A stretch of 6,169 nucleotides of DNA from JAAFHS01 sp031396505. Lineage in GTDB: Bacteria > Pseudomonadota > Alphaproteobacteria > Rhodobacterales > Rhodobacteraceae. The DNA lies in contig JANNKX010000415.1 in the NCBI GenBank assembly GCA_031396505.1, forward strand, positions 1-6,169, given 5' to 3'. Of this stretch, positions 5,122 to 6,169 are shown in pieces; positions within the stretch are counted from its first letter, which is position 1; each line of letters begins with the position of its first letter. The notes under the pieces are model-generated. The model was not told the origin of the DNA. It did not search any database and was given only the letters and a program-made list of their open reading frames with translations. The position numbers and the translations under genes were made by a program.

Positions 5122-6169
5122 GGCCGTCCTCCCTGTGTTGGTGAATTGCCGCGCAGGGCCTCCACCGTTTCCCTCACAACCCGCTCATCCCCTTGGTCGA
5201 GTGCGGCCTTCTCGGCAGCATCGCGCAGGGTGCGCGCGGCAGAAATCCGTGTCAGAACCGGATGTTCGGAAACGATCCGGTCCAGTTCAAGTTGCGCATC
5301 GACATCCCACGGGAAATCGCGGCGCAGCGTCGTTGGTGTTGCCGATGCGGCATCCATGTCGGTGCCCAAGGGCAGAATGTGAAACAGCGCGTCAAACAGG
5401 CCGTTGCAGACTTCCTGCAAAATCCAGACCGCCCCTGCGTAACCCATGAACGGCGTGCCCGTGGCCCGCCGGATGGCAGCCCCCGGAAAGGACGCCGCGA
5501 TGAATGATGGCTTCGGCCCATGGCCCGCCTTCATTTCCGCCAGATACATTTTCTCATTGATCGACCCCATCAGGATCAACGGCTTGTGCTGATGGATCAT
5601 CGCGCGCACGGCATCATTGTTGGTCTTTTTCCCGGCAATCCGTGCGACCGCGAATGCGCAAGGCAGGCCCAGATCTTCTTCCAGATACAGTCGGATGCCC
5701 CGTGCATAGGTCTCATTCGCCACGATCCCGAAAGACGCCGTCGCAAAGAAATCCTGCGTGACAGACCGCCACAAATCCCACACGGGCTTCAGCGTCGAAT
5801 GCTTTTCCCGTTCGATGAACGGCTCCGGGTCCAGTCCCAGCAATTCACCCAGTTTGCGCAGGAATTGCGTCGTGCTATCCATGCCAATCGGCGCTTGCAG
5901 ATAGGGCTTGCCCAGAACCTCGCACAGGCCCCGGCCAAATTCGCGGTACATGCAGATGTTGACATCCGCATTCACCAGATGCCGCATTTCCGCCAGATGC
6001 GCACCCAGCGGCATCACCATATTCACGTCCGCGCCAATGCCTTCGACCAGACGCCGGATTTCATGCAGGTCGGACGCCATGTTGAACGTGCCATACATCG
6101 GCCCAAGGATGTTGACGCGCGGGCGTTGCCCCTCATCGCGCTTCATCTCGGGCGGCATGCGGCCCTTGG
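5118..6169 (-). CDS. bchZ: Chlorophyllide a oxidoreductase subunit BchZ (C-terminal part, 5' end off window)
   Basis: BchZ is one of the two catalytic-core subunits (with BchY) of chlorophyllide a oxidoreductase, the nitrogenase-like enzyme that takes electrons from BchX and reduces ring B of chlorophyllide a on the way to bacteriochlorophyll a; it acts in the cytoplasm. About 349 codons are visible, all open up to the window edge, against a usual family length somewhat under 500, so roughly the first quarter to third (including the N-terminal iron-sulfur region) is missing. Recognisable stretches are ILGPMYGTFNMASDLHEIRR, DVNICMYREFGRGLCEVLGK, GIVANETYARGIRLYLEEDL and FPGAAIRRATGTPFMGYAG. 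An internal ATG at 6158 is not the start, because the frame runs upstream without a stop (K-G-R precedes it). The TGA stop (5120-5118) overlaps the pufQ ATG. The position just before pufQ is the standard bchCXYZ-puf order. Identification is firm; only the 5' extent is unknown. Confidence 0.95.
   Translation of the reverse strand, partial: KGRMPPEMKRDEGQRPRVNILGPMYGTFNMASDLHEIRRLVEGIGADVNMVMPLGAHLAEMRHLVNADVNICMYREFGRGLCEVLGKPYLQAPIGMDSTTQFLRKLGELLGLDPEPFIEREKHSTLKPVWDLWRSVTQDFFATASFGIVANETYARGIRLYLEEDLGLPCAFAVARIAGKKTNNDAVRAMIHQHKPLILMGSINEKMYLAEMKAGHGPKPSFIAASFPGAAIRRATGTPFMGYAGAVWILQEVCNGLFDALFHILPLGTDMDAASATPTTLRRDFPWDVDAQLELDRIVSEHPVLTRISAARTLRDAAEKAALDQGDERVVRETVEALRGNSPTQGGRP

Noticed and set aside
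6080..6097. TGT-N12-ACA, the consensus of the photosynthesis repressor PpsR/CrtJ
   Set aside because: It lies within bchZ where the codons are fixed by conserved protein sequence (M-Y-G-T-F-N-M), it is single, and six fixed bases are expected about once or twice by chance in a window this size. PpsR sites are normally in promoter regions.
5118..6169. A separate puf promoter within bchZ
   Set aside because: It is expected from Rhodobacter, but I could not find a pair of promoter elements at proper spacing that stood out, so none is annotated.

Overview
The window is a stretch of a photosynthesis gene cluster from an aerobic or facultative anoxygenic phototrophic alphaproteobacterium, most likely Rhodobacterales. 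Every real gene lies on the minus strand, so the window reads right to left in transcription order: bchZ (5' end cut by the window), pufQ, pufB, pufA, pufL, pufM, pufX, then dxs. This is the classic Rhodobacter-type superoperon arrangement. Type II reaction-centre L and M subunits, LH1 alpha and beta subunits and PufQ identify purple bacteria. A PufX-type protein directly after pufM, with no room for a cytochrome pufC, points to the Rhodobacter-like branch rather than the pufC-bearing Roseobacter-type layout. The genus cannot be fixed from sequence reading alone.

Layout. 6169-5118: the C-terminal part of BchZ, a subunit of chlorophyllide a oxidoreductase. Its stop codon overlaps the pufQ start (ATGA). 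5121-4894: pufQ. 4893-4746: a 148-nt spacer with a small hairpin, then pufB (4745-4596) and pufA (4583-4401), the LH1 antenna pair. 4400-4252: a 149-nt spacer with a strong 12-bp hairpin just after pufA and two smaller ones, the type of element that stabilises pufBA mRNA relative to pufLM. pufL (4251-3403) and pufM (3410-2484) overlap by 8 nt. pufX (2473-2249) follows after 10 nt. The 158-nt pufX-dxs spacer is packed with four hairpins; the last has a T-run and looks like an intrinsic terminator only a few bases before the dxs ribosome binding site. dxs starts at 2087.

How the genes work together: BchZ acts in bacteriochlorophyll a synthesis, PufQ is linked to bacteriochlorophyll supply and complex assembly, PufB/PufA form the LH1 ring, PufL/PufM hold the reaction-centre cofactors, PufX shapes the LH1 ring and quinone exchange, and Dxs feeds the isoprenoid pathway (carotenoids, the bacteriochlorophyll tail, quinone).

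The main anomaly is at the left edge. The dxs frame has no stop. After a complete Dxs it continues in the same frame into about 70 residues that look like the middle of an acyl-CoA dehydrogenase, whose N-terminal half is absent. This is either a genuine deletion/fusion junction or a chimeric assembly join. I found no other unknown system; the rest is a well-organised, otherwise conventional puf region with interesting RNA structure in its spacers.
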